This document shows positions 16,398-24,832 of a DNA stretch of 32,198 nt, piece by piece. The position numbers and the translations under genes were made by a program. The notes beneath the pieces are model-generated. The model did no database searches and was not told the DNA's origin. It worked only from the letters and a program-made list of their open reading frames with translations. The stretch is from Armatimonadetes bacterium CG06_land_8_20_14_3_00_66_21. Its GTDB lineage: Bacteria; Armatimonadota; Abditibacteriia; CG2-30-66-41. Location: contig PEVN01000470.1 in the NCBI GenBank assembly GCA_002779825.1, positions 1-32,198 on the forward strand, given 5' to 3'. The number at the start of each line of letters is the position of its first letter. The stretch's first letter is position 1.

Positions 16398-16480
16398 GGG
16401 CACTCCGCACGCCTCGCACCGGTCCGGTCAAGTGGGAACACACCTTGTCAGCCTGCTGACAGAAGGAGCCGAGGTCGATC

Positions 16481-17854
16481 ATGAAAGCGACCGGTGCAGA
16501 AGGCCTCATCCAATTGCTCGAACGGCAGGGCGTCCGCGTCATCGCCGGGATTCCCGGCGGCGCCAACCTGCCGCTGTACGACGCCCTTTCCCGGACCACC
16601 CGAATCCACCACGTCTTGGCTCGGCACGAACAGGGAGCGGGCTTCATCGCCCAGGGAATGGCGCGGGTCAGCGGGCGGCCCGAAGTGTGCTTCGCCACCT
16701 CAGGACCCGGGGCCACCAACATCCTGACGGCAATCGCCGATGCCAAGCTCGACTCCGTCCCAGTGATCTGCGTCACCGGACAAGTGCCCCAGTCCTTGAT
16801 CGGCACGGATGCCTTCCAGGAGGTTGATACCTACGGGCTGAGCATCCCCCTCACGAAGCACAACTTCCTGGTGCGTTCGGCGGCGGAGTTGCTCGAGGTC
16901 GTCCCGGCAGCGTTCCGGATTGCCGCTTCAGGGCGACCGGGACCGGTACTTATCGACGTGCCCAAGGACGTCCAGATGCAGTCAGCGGCGGTCGACGCCT
17001 GGCCCGAACCAGGGCGGGCCGACAAGCGCCCGAAGTTCCGTCCCGCCAAAGTCGAACGCGCCGCGGCGATGATCAACGCTGCGCGGCGCCCGGTGCTCTA
17101 CGTGGGCGGCGGCGCCATCCAGTGGGGAGCCGGTCCGCTGGTGACGGCACTGGCGGAGAAAGCCTCTCTCCCGACGACCATGACCTTGATGGCGTTGGGC
17201 GCCATGCCGGCTGACCATCCGCTGTCGCTGGGGATGTTGGGGAGGCACGCCGCGCGCTTCACGAACTTGGCGCTGGAAGAGTGCGACCTGCTGATCGCCG
17301 TCGGCGCGCGCTTCGACGACCGCGCCACCGGCAAGGTCACGGAGTTCTGCCCGAACGCCGGCATCGTGCATCTGGACATCGACGCCAGTGAACTGAGCAA
17401 GCTCAAGCACGCCCACGTCGGCATCGTGGGCGATGTTCGCGAGGTGCTGGAAGCGCTGCTGCCGCAGGTGGACGCGACGCCCCGTCACGACTGGCTGGCA
17501 CGCGTGGCGGACCTGCGCTCCCGGCACCCGCTCCGGCTGCCCGGCGCCGCCGACGTGCGGACGCCGTACGGCTTGGTGCGCCAACAGCAGGACCTGTTCT
17601 ACGGCGGCCGGGGTTTCGCGGCGGACTACCAACTGCACCCAGACTTCGTGAAGATCGCCGAAGGGTTCGGGATGCGCGCCCACGACCTCGGCTCGGCCGC
17701 CGACCCGGTGGTGACCCTCGCCGCCGCCTTGCACGCGCCCGGTCCGTGCCTCATTCACGCACCAATCGACGTGAATGAGAAGGTGTACCCCATGGTGCCT
17801 CCCGGCGCCGCCAACAAAGACATGATCGAAGGTGAGACCTGTGGCGACTCCTGA
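16481..17854 (+). CDS. ilvB: Acetolactate synthase large subunit lacking the ThDP-binding segment
   Basis: IlvB condenses pyruvate with pyruvate or 2-ketobutyrate using ThDP, FAD and Mg2+ in valine, leucine and isoleucine synthesis. This copy has 457 residues; E. coli IlvB, its clear relative from memory, has about 562. The N-terminal domain is intact, with the cofactor-activating Glu at residue 50 (ARHEQGAGF). The central domain is intact to about residue 362 (GARFDDRATGK; HLDIDASELSK). At 363-370 the text jumps from TPYGLV directly to RQQQDLFYGGRGF. In normal enzymes about 100 residues lie between these points, including the GDG...NN motif that holds ThDP diphosphate and Mg2+. The join (17570-17581) is in frame. 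As written the protein should be inactive. AAGGAG at 16463-16468 serves the ATG. Confidence 0.85.
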   Translation: MKATGAEGLIQLLERQGVRVIAGIPGGANLPLYDALSRTTRIHHVLARHEQGAGFIAQGMARVSGRPEVCFATSGPGATNILTAIADAKLDSVPVICVTGQVPQSLIGTDAFQEVDTYGLSIPLTKHNFLVRSAAELLEVVPAAFRIAASGRPGPVLIDVPKDVQMQSAAVDAWPEPGRADKRPKFRPAKVERAAAMINAARRPVLYVGGGAIQWGAGPLVTALAEKASLPTTMTLMALGAMPADHPLSLGMLGRHAARFTNLALEECDLLIAVGARFDDRATGKVTEFCPNAGIVHLDIDASELSKLKHAHVGIVGDVREVLEALLPQVDATPRHDWLARVADLRSRHPLRLPGAADVRTPYGLVRQQQDLFYGGRGFAADYQLHPDFVKIAEGFGMRAHDLGSAADPVVTLAAALHAPGPCLIHAPIDVNEKVYPMVPPGAANKDMIEGETCGDS

Positions 17855-18179
17855 AACGCAGCCGAAGCAAGACCCCTCAGCACCATGCCCGAGCACGGTG
17901 CTGGAGTTGACCGTCAACAACCACCCCGGCGTGATGTCCCACGTCTGCGGGCTGTTCTCCCGCCGCGCCTACAACGTGGAGGGGATTCTGTGCCTGCCCC
18001 TCAATGGTAGCGGCCAGAGTCAGCTCTGCCTGTTGGTGAACGAAGACGCACGGCTGGAACAGATGATCAAGCAACTGCTCAAGTTGGTGGACGTGCGCAA
18101 TGTTCGCCGACATCGCGTCGGGCACGACGTGTTCGTGAAGCTGGAAACGCTGTTCGCGGGTGCGCGCGGCAGTGGCTGA
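17841..18179 (+). CDS. ilvN: Acetolactate synthase regulatory (small) subunit
   Basis: ACT-domain regulatory subunit that binds valine for feedback control and activates the large subunit. The sequence STVLELTVNNHPGVMSHVCGLFSRRAYNVEGILCLPL (about residues 18-54) is very close to E. coli IlvN, followed by LLVNEDARLEQMIKQLLKLVDVRNVRRH. With 112 residues it is a short, single-ACT type like E. coli IlvN (96) rather than the roughly 160-residue IlvH type. I chose the GTG at 17841, seven bases after AAGGTGAG. A GTG at 17832 in the same frame is also possible. The gene overlaps the end of ilvB by 14 bases, so translation is coupled. It appears intact, in contrast to ilvB. Confidence 0.9.
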   Translation: MATPETQPKQDPSAPCPSTVLELTVNNHPGVMSHVCGLFSRRAYNVEGILCLPLNGSGQSQLCLLVNEDARLEQMIKQLLKLVDVRNVRRHRVGHDVFVKLETLFAGARGSG

Positions 18180-18225
18180 CGCAACGCTTTGCGGCGAGTG
18201 TATCCCCCTGTGCAAGCCGGCTGAC

Positions 18226-18483
18226 TCACACCGGCCCTCTGTCGCGCTCCTCCTCGAGTATCGAGGCCGCGTCGACTGGGGGCAACTCGCTTGTCGGCGC
18301 GGTCGGCATCGCGATCCACCTGTCGTTCCATTGCACGAGCCGCGGCCTCGCGACGTTGGGGATCAAGCGCACGGTGTTGCCGTCCAGAAGCACCTCAAGT
18401 CTGGTGCCAGGCCCGAGACTCGCCCGCTCCCGCACGGAAGCCGGTATCACCACACGACCTGCCTTGTCAAGGGTGGTTTGCAT
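18226..18483 (-). CDS. AbrB/MazE-type antitoxin, no adjacent toxin
   Basis: 85 residues starting MQTTLDKAGRVVIPASVRERASLGPGTRLEVLLDGNTVRLIP, the swapped-hairpin AbrB fold used by VapB/MazE antitoxins and transition-state regulators. The C-terminal half is acidic, as in antitoxin tails that bind a toxin. The frame is also open further upstream, but only the ATG at 18483 gives the normal family start. The usual PIN toxin would follow at its 3' end; instead the convergent ilvN gene lies 46 bases away, so it is an orphan. It could act as a stand-alone regulator. Confidence 0.78.
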   Translation of the reverse strand: MQTTLDKAGRVVIPASVRERASLGPGTRLEVLLDGNTVRLIPNVARPRLVQWNDRWIAMPTAPTSELPPVDAASILEEERDRGPV

Positions 18484-18566
18484 GCCATCAGCATACCGCA
18501 CAGCCACCACGACGGAAACTGGCGATGGGACTGCGGGCGTCCTGTCGAGCCGTGGCAGAAAGGGCA

Positions 18567-18602
18567 TTGACAATCAACCAGTCAACCAGTAGACTGCCGG
18601 TC
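18567..18602 (+). promoter_or_regulatory. Strong promoter giving a likely leaderless phd-type transcript
   Basis: TTGACA (18567-18572), a 17-base spacer and TAGACT (18590-18595) make a near-consensus promoter. The start point would fall at about 18602, at or next to the ATG at 18603, so the mRNA would be leaderless. The spacer contains a direct repeat CAACCAGT-CAACCAGT (18575-18590), a plausible operator for the antitoxin. Confidence 0.6.
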
Positions 18603-18872
18603 ATGAAAGCGCTCGGGATGTTCGAAGCGAAGACAAGGCTGTCCGAGGTCTGCGAGACCGTCGCCAGAGCGGGCAAAGCGTACGTAGTGACGAGGCGGGG
18701 CACAGCCTTGGTGCGAATCGAGCCGATCCGCGAGGAAGCGCCGGGAATGACTGCGCGTCGGGCCGCGTATCGGGCCAGGTATGGCAACGAAGAGCCCGAC
18801 GACACAGTGGACTTCGAAGTACCTGAGCGCTCACGTGAGACCCGCCACCTCAACGGGCTGCCAGGAGACTGA
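18603..18872 (+). CDS. Phd/YefM-family antitoxin
   Basis: 89 residues. The N-terminus MKALGMFEAKTRLSEVCETVARAGKAYVVTRRGTALVRIEPI is the Phd/YefM DNA-binding fold (residues 1-42). The tail (about 60-89) is charged and would wrap the toxin. A longer open frame exists upstream, but this ATG is the family start and sits right behind the promoter. The partner toxin downstream is truncated after 43 codons, so this antitoxin has no complete local toxin. Confidence 0.8.
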   Translation: MKALGMFEAKTRLSEVCETVARAGKAYVVTRRGTALVRIEPIREEAPGMTARRAAYRARYGNEEPDDTVDFEVPERSRETRHLNGLPGD

Positions 18873-18874
18873 CG

Positions 18875-19006
18875 ATGGCGGCCTCGCATCTGCCTGACAC
18901 GTCAGTCTTCTCCCAACCCCTCAGGGATCGGCCGCTGAACCATGTCTTAGAGTGCTGGAGCCAACTCGCGGGGGCGCCCCTGCTGTGCTGGTCTGCACGG
19001 ACATAG
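18875..19006 (+). pseudogene. Truncated PIN-domain (VapC) toxin remnant
   Basis: An ATG two bases after the antitoxin stop opens a 43-codon frame beginning MAASHLPDTSVFSQPLRDRPLNHVLECWSQL. LPDTSVFSQPL is the first strand of a PIN domain, with the first active-site aspartate at residue 8. The frame stops at a TAG (19004-19006), and no sequence for the other acidic residues follows before the heparinase gene. A normal VapC has about 130 residues, so roughly two thirds are lost. Confidence 0.65.
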
Positions 19007-19031
19007 ACCAAATCTGGAGGTCGCCTCCATC

Positions 19032-21623
19032 GTGCCTCGACTCGACGTTCCCATGCTTGCCGTGCTCACGCTGGTTGCCACGCTCGCGTTGCCCACCGCC
19101 GCTCAGGACGCCTACGGCCCGTGGGAAGTCCGCCGCGGCCGCACGACTGACGCGGCGACGGCAGGTGGCTACCCCACGTGGACAGTGACGTTCAGCGGGC
19201 CCGAGGACGCACCGGCTGTCCGCATCGAGGGCGACGAAGGAGGCGCGGTGCGTGGCACGATCCTGATTGGTCGGCGCGTGACTGCGGACGAAGGTAAGCT
19301 GCCTTCGCTGGACTTCGCCTACACGACTCACTGCGAGGACGCGAACCGGTGTGGAGGGATCGAGTTGGTCGTCCTCGACGCCGAGGCGTGGGACGAACTG
19401 CCGACCGACCCGAAGACGGAGCGGATCTTCGATGCCAGAGAGCGGGAGGTCTGCCTCGGCTCGTCACAGGTCCGGTCGTTCGTTGGTGACGATGTCGCGG
19501 AGCCTGTCAGTCTCGACGATGGCGACCGCGGGTCGCTGATCCCGTTTGTGCAACGGCTGCGCGGGAGGGAGGTCGTGCTGGCGATTGCGTGGACGGGGCT
19601 GCATGGCTCGAAGGAGCACGCCGAGCTCAAGGGAGTGAAGCTGGTGGAGACGGAACCGGTAGATGCGACGAAGGCGTTGTTCGAGCGGCTGGACCTGGAG
19701 CGGCCGGAGCTTGCCGCGGTGAAGGTGGCCGTGGGAGACGGTGATCTGGAGCAGGCGGCCGCCGCGATGGTCGCGCACTTCCGCACGCGGAAGCAGCCCG
19801 TCTACCCCGGCGACCCACGGCTCCCGGAAAAGCACGAGCTGTCGTCGGGCCAGCGTGCGGAGGCGGACGCCGCGTTGGAGAACCGGTTCACCGGTCAGCC
19901 CAAGTACGGACTGCAGAAGGTGCCGGACGACCTCGACTGGTCGTTCAACCCGACCAAGGACCCGGAGTGGACGTGGCAGTTCAACCGACACAGCGCGTGG
20001 CGCGCACTGGGCGACGCCTACCTGGCGACGCGCGATGAGAAGTACGCTGAGAAGTGGGTTGGGCTGATGCGTGACTGGGTGGCGGAGAATCCGCCCGGCA
20101 CGCGCTGGTCGTGGCGCACCCTTGAAGCGGGCATCCGCGCGCAGGGCTGGCTGCCGGTGTACTTCTCGTTCGTCGAGTCGCCCTCGTTCCCGCCACTCGA
20201 CCAGGCGCTGTTCCTCAGTTCGGTGGCCGACCACGCCGAGTACCTCCTTCCCGAGAGCCGCTTCCACAGCGGCAGCAACTGGGGGCAGACGGAGAGTCTT
20301 GGCTTGCTGCACCTGGGCAGCTTCTTCCCCGAGTTCAGGGATGCCGAGACTTGGCGCGACACGGCCTGGAAGCGACTGGAAGCCGAGATGTTCCGACAGG
20401 TCCTCGAGGACGGTGCTCAGGTCGAGCTGACGACCAGCTACCACCAGGGCTGTATCTCCGGCTTCATCCGTGCGGCCGAGATCGCGCAAGCCGGTGGGAC
20501 GGAGCCGTCGCCCGAGTACTGGCAGCGCCTCGAGAAGATGTACGAGTACACCCTGTTCTGCCAGAAGCCCGACGGGACGCAGCCGATGCTGGGCGATTCG
20601 TGGCCGGGCAACACGCGAAGCATCGTGCGCGCCGGCGCGGAGCGCTTCGACCGGGCCGACATGCTCTGGGTCGCCAGCCAGGGCAGCGAGGGCACGGCGC
20701 CGGACTACCTGGACACGCAGCTACCCAATGCCGGCTACTACGTCTTCCGCACCGACTGGAACGACCCGCAGGCGCTCTACCTGCTGACCGATGTCGCGCA
20801 CCGCTGGGGCGGCGGGCACCAGCAGCCCGATGCGCTGCAGCTCAACCTGTACGCCTTCGGCAAAACGCTGCTGCCCGACTCTGGCAGCTACCTCTACTAC
20901 GGCCCCGAACGCGCGCGGTTCGCCCGCACCAGCTCCCACTCCACGGTCACGGTTGACGATGCCAACCAGAACACCTCGCCCGCGGAGCTGCACAGCTTCT
21001 TCTCGTCGGACGCGCTGAGCTTCGTCGACGGCTCGCACAACGGCTACGAAGGCGTGACCCACCGCCGGCAGGTGCTGTTCGCACGGCCGGATCAGGGCGC
21101 CCCGCCGTACTTCGTGGTCATCGACCGTGTCACTGGCGAGGGCGAGCACACGGCCGATCAGTACTTCCACTTCCTGCCCGCGCCACTGGCGCTCAACGCG
21201 GATGCATTCGAGGCGCACACTCAGTTGCCGGGCGGCCCGAACCTCTCCGTCCTGGCGATCCGGACCGAGGGCGTGACGCTCGAAGAGGTGGCGTCGGAGG
21301 TCTCGTTCGTCTACACGCAGAAGGAGCCGCGGCCGGCGGTGCGCTTCCGCCAGCAGGGCGAGCTGCCGATGACGTTCGTCACGCTGCTGGTGCCATGCCA
21401 GGGGGACTCCCAGCCTGACCTGGCCGCCACAGTCGTGGGGCAGGCGGCCGCCGACGGCACGGTGCTGGTCGAGGTCAAGGGCGCTGGCTTCAGGGAGGTT
21501 GTCTTCGCCGCCGATCAGCCTACGGAGGTCGACGTGCCCGAGGTGAAGGGAACGGCGCGCGCAGGACTCGTGAGATACGACGCGCAGGGGAAGCCGACAC
21601 AAGTCGTCGTGGTCGGGGAGTAG
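19032..21623 (+). CDS. Secreted heparinase II/III-family polysaccharide lyase
   Basis: 863 residues. After a GTG start and signal peptide (MPRLDVPMLAVLTLVATLALPTAAQ) comes a beta-sandwich (about 26-220). An alpha/alpha toroid follows (about 225-560), with RTLEAGIRAQGW, FHSGSNWGQTESLGLLHLG and TTSYHQGCISGF. The typical C-terminal anti-parallel beta domain contains YVFRTDW, HRWGGGHQQPDALQLNLYAFGKTLLPDSGSYLYY and SHSTVTVDD. The conserved Asn in SNWGQ, the Tyr/His pair in SYHQG and the His in GGHQQPD fit the active-site layout of heparinase II-like lyases, which cleave uronate-containing polysaccharides by beta-elimination. GGAGG lies at 19016-19020, twelve bases before the GTG. The gene is complete and starts an apparent unit with the LVIVD gene six bases later. 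Substrate unknown (alginate, glycosaminoglycan or another uronan). Confidence 0.85.
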   Translation: MPRLDVPMLAVLTLVATLALPTAAQDAYGPWEVRRGRTTDAATAGGYPTWTVTFSGPEDAPAVRIEGDEGGAVRGTILIGRRVTADEGKLPSLDFAYTTHCEDANRCGGIELVVLDAEAWDELPTDPKTERIFDAREREVCLGSSQVRSFVGDDVAEPVSLDDGDRGSLIPFVQRLRGREVVLAIAWTGLHGSKEHAELKGVKLVETEPVDATKALFERLDLERPELAAVKVAVGDGDLEQAAAAMVAHFRTRKQPVYPGDPRLPEKHELSSGQRAEADAALENRFTGQPKYGLQKVPDDLDWSFNPTKDPEWTWQFNRHSAWRALGDAYLATRDEKYAEKWVGLMRDWVAENPPGTRWSWRTLEAGIRAQGWLPVYFSFVESPSFPPLDQALFLSSVADHAEYLLPESRFHSGSNWGQTESLGLLHLGSFFPEFRDAETWRDTAWKRLEAEMFRQVLEDGAQVELTTSYHQGCISGFIRAAEIAQAGGTEPSPEYWQRLEKMYEYTLFCQKPDGTQPMLGDSWPGNTRSIVRAGAERFDRADMLWVASQGSEGTAPDYLDTQLPNAGYYVFRTDWNDPQALYLLTDVAHRWGGGHQQPDALQLNLYAFGKTLLPDSGSYLYYGPERARFARTSSHSTVTVDDANQNTSPAELHSFFSSDALSFVDGSHNGYEGVTHRRQVLFARPDQGAPPYFVVIDRVTGEGEHTADQYFHFLPAPLALNADAFEAHTQLPGGPNLSVLAIRTEGVTLEEVASEVSFVYTQKEPRPAVRFRQQGELPMTFVTLLVPCQGDSQPDLAATVVGQAAADGTVLVEVKGAGFREVVFAADQPTEVDVPEVKGTARAGLVRYDAQGKPTQVVVVGE

Positions 21624-21628
21624 CCGCG

Positions 21629-22692
21629 ATGACTGCCCACTGCCTCACACGCCGGACTCCGTCTCCGCGACTGACGACACTGATCCTCTGCCTGGTAGGA
21701 GTTGTCACGATGGCAGCACACGCTGAGCATGCCCCGGACGTCTACGGCCGAGAGCTTCCTATCGTCCGCGACCTCGGCGTCGGCCCCACGATGGCGGCGG
21801 CGGTCGGCGGCGACCGGCTGTACACCATCGGCAGAGGCACGCTCCGCGTCTTCGACCTCGCCGACCCGGCGCAGCCCAAGCCGCTGGGCGAGCTTGGCGG
21901 CCTGGGCAACACACGGCAGATCACCGTGGCGGACGGCGTTGCCTACATCACCTCCCGCGAGGACGGCGAGCCCGGCTACGGCGAAGGACACGGGCTGGAG
22001 AGCTACAGCCTCGCTGATCCGGCGAAGCCCAAATTCGTGTCCCGCATCAAGACGCCGCCGTTCTACCACCTGGGCAACGACATGTGGAGCGTGCAGGTGG
22101 CAGGCGACTACGCCTTCCTCGCCGACACGCACAACGGCATCTTCGTGGTCAACGTCGCCGATCTCACGAAGTCCCGCTTCGTTGCGCATCGACAGTTGCC
22201 GGTTGTGCCCGAGCGCAGTTTGCCGGGATACGTGGGCGGGCTGGCGCTGGCGAAGGACCACGTGTACGTCGCTGGCGGCTGGACGGATCTGCACGTGGTG
22301 GCGGCGCACAGCCCAGCTTCTCCGGGCGGAAGTACGAGCACCGCCTTGGCAGCGACGGCACGGTTCCCCTTGGCGACAAGCGCCTGGTTGTCTTCCGTGG
22401 CGGGTATGCCCTGCTCGATTCGAGCGAGACGAAGTCGCCAGAGGAGTTGCCCCTGCGCCGCGTTCCCGATGTCGCCTTGAGGGGCAAGGTGTATCGACAC
22501 GCCGACCGGCTCTACCTGTCCAGCAGGACCACCGGCGACCTCACCATCGTGGATTTCGCCGACCTCGCCCACCCCAAGCTCATCGAGCACCTCAACGTGC
22601 CCGGCAATCCGGCCAAGCTCCTGACCCACCGGGACCGCCTGGTCATCCCCAATGGGTACGAGGGATTGTGGCTGGAGAGGGATCCACAGTGA
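21629..22692 (+). pseudogene. Secreted LVIVD-repeat beta-propeller protein, internal deletion with frameshift
   Basis: The gene starts at an ATG with GGGGAG at 21615-21620, and a signal peptide ends near residue 31 (VVTMAAHA). LVIVD-type propeller blades follow: LRVFDLADPAQPKPLG, ESYSLADPAKPKFVS and IFVVNVADLTKSRFVA, up to AGGWTDLHVVAAHSP (about 22315). The same frame then turns into low-complexity nonsense and stops at 22480. In a second frame, coherent sequence resumes at about 22312 (QPSFSGRKYEHRLGSDGTVPLGDKRLVVFRGGYALLD...) with another blade (LTIVDFADLAHPKLIE) and a natural stop at 22692. From memory of the family, several blades normally lie between these points, so a sizeable piece seems to be missing. 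Confidence 0.72.
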
Positions 22693-22826
22693 GCCTCCGC
22701 GACATCCCGATGGGAAGTCGTGGAACAAATCCAGTGTCATCACGTCACACGAAGTGAGCGCGCAGTGAGACGGCTGTCGTAGCGCCGTGCCGATTGCCGG
22801 CAAGTCATTGTGTCCGGGTGAGAGGC

Positions 22827-24832
22827 ATGAATGCCCCAGGGAAGCGTGAAGTGCCGCTGGGTACGGGAGCACGGCTCCCGACGCGGCGATGGCTGCAGGC
22901 TTTCGCGCCTGCGTGGTTCCTCTGTCCGCCCGTGCCTCCGTGCGTCGCAGCACCGGCTCTTCTCGTCGCGCCTCGACATGCGACAGGCGGCGCCGAGATG
23001 ACGTTCCGACTAACGGTCCGTCCCGCGGCGGGCGATAGCAGGGGGGCGTTCCACGGGAGCGTCGCCGGCGCAGTCGTCGCCAAGGGCGACGTACGCTGGC
23101 GACGAGTCGGGGATGGTCTCTCAGGCGAAGCGGCTGTCCGGCTACCAGCGGTCCGGCGTCCCAGCTCGCTTGCGTGGCGCGTCATGGTCGCCGACCGCGA
23201 GCTACGGGCCGCCGGTTGGATCTCCCCACCTCTGACGGCTTCCGCCAGAGAGCTGTTCGCCTCGTCACGCGGTGCCTTCGTTGGGGCGCCAGAGCCGGTG
23301 CGCGAGCTGGTCGTTGAGGTGCGGCAGGAGACGACTTCTCTGCTCCGCTTCGCCGCGCCGCCCTGCTTCATCACGTTCGGGCACGAGCAGGACGAGGAAG
23401 TCGAGCTTGACGACGCGCTCGACGTGACCGTCCTGCCCACCGACGACGGACTCCGGCCGCTGCTCACGGCCGCGGGCGACGAGGCGAGCCGGGAGCGTCA
23501 GCTTCCGGGTCCGAGCTGCGTCCTCGCGCGCAAGCAGGTGGCCGACGATCGCGTGGTTCTCTTCGGCACAGGCGAGCGCTTGTTCGCCGAGGAGGTCTTC
23601 GGCCACGTCCGCGGGTTGGACGGGCTGATGTGGCGCTCGCTCGTCTGGGCAGCCGCCAAGCCGTTCCCCATGCGCTGCCTCCCACCGTTCGTCAGCGCGC
23701 GGATGGACGACTGCAATGGCGCCTACTCGGCGTTCGGCTACGTGGACGCGATGAACCGGTTTGGCATCAAACCGAACCTGGGTCTGTTCACCGACGAGAT
23801 GGGCCCGACCGACCGGGCGGCCGCCAAGCGGCTGTTCGACGCCGGCGGCGCCGACTTCTCCATGCACGCCTTCCGCGACGACTTCTACAAAGCCCGGCCC
23901 AACTACGCGCCCTTCGCCGAACTGCCCGACAAGCCCGATCTCTCCAACGGCGGCAAGGAGACGCCTTCGAGGGGCTGTCACTGGACCACGTGACCGGCCG
24001 CGACCTGGACGACGCCACCGTCGAGCGCAACTTCCGCCGGATGGACGAAGCCTTCGCCCGCGCCGGCATCCGGCACAGCCGTGTCCTCAACGCGCACTTC
24101 GGCGAGGTGGGCTGGCGCGCCATCTCGAAGTTCCTCGAGCGCGGCGTCGACAGGCCCTGCAACAACGCCGCGCTGGGTCAGCTCTACGGAAACCAGCCGC
24201 CGTGGCGGCCGCGACCATATGGCGTGCGCGGCCTATCGGGCCGGTTCGGTCTGGTCATCGACCGCTGCCCCGCTCACCCGGGGATGAGCATGATCAACAT
24301 GAGCGCCGCGCACTTCGGCGAGACGCACATGGCCAGCGACATCCTCAGCGGCCACGCACCCTTCCTCAACGAGTCCGACCACCCACGCCTGCAGGACGCC
24401 GCCGACCGCGGCATCGCCAACGTCAAGCTCGGTCTCGATGCCCTGGCATTCGGCATCCTCATGACCCACGAAGAGCGCCTCAACGCCATCAGCTCGGAGG
24501 ACTGGGAGACCGTCGTCACCACCATCGTCCGGGGTCTCGACGGCTGGGACGTGGAGTTCGCCGGCCGCGAGCACGTGAGCATCATCGCTAAGCGCCTGCT
24601 GGACTCGCAGCTCGTGCGGGCGGAGGCCGCGGGCGATGAGCTTCAGTGCGAGCTGACGGGCGTGACGGACGGGCCGTCGCCGCTGACTGTGTGGGAGAAC
24701 GAGGGCGACGACTGCGCGCGGCAGACCGTGGAGGTGGAGGGCTTCGATGGGTTTGTTGCCGTTCGTGTGCCTTCGCAGTGTGCCCCCTTGCAGGGCCCTC
24801 TGGCAACGGTGGCACGAAAGCAGCCAGCCCGG
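22827..24832 (+). pseudogene. Broken secreted protein, weakly polysaccharide-deacetylase-like; frameshifted and without its own stop
   Basis: The first part (ATG at 22827 or 22998, to a stop at 23993) ends with PPFVSARMDDCNGAYSAFGYVDAMNRFGIKPNLGLFTDEMG and GGADFSMHAFRDDFYK, a TIM-like region resembling NodB-type deacetylases. At about 23960 the coherent frame shifts: GGKETPSRGCHWTT-stop in one frame, DAFEGLSLDHVTGRDLDDATVERNFRRMDEAFARAGIRHSRVLNAHFGE in the next. The second frame is convincing to about 24770 (TVEVEGFDGFVAVRVP). It then has no stop and runs far into the antisense of the beta-helix gene, so the true 3' end is missing or shifted. I cannot name the family with confidence. Start and end are approximate. 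Confidence 0.6.

Noticed and set aside
19016-19028. GGAGG-TCG-CCTCC hairpin hiding the heparinase ribosome site as a riboswitch
   Set aside because: Only five pairs with a three-base loop and no larger structure around it; too little to call a regulatory element.
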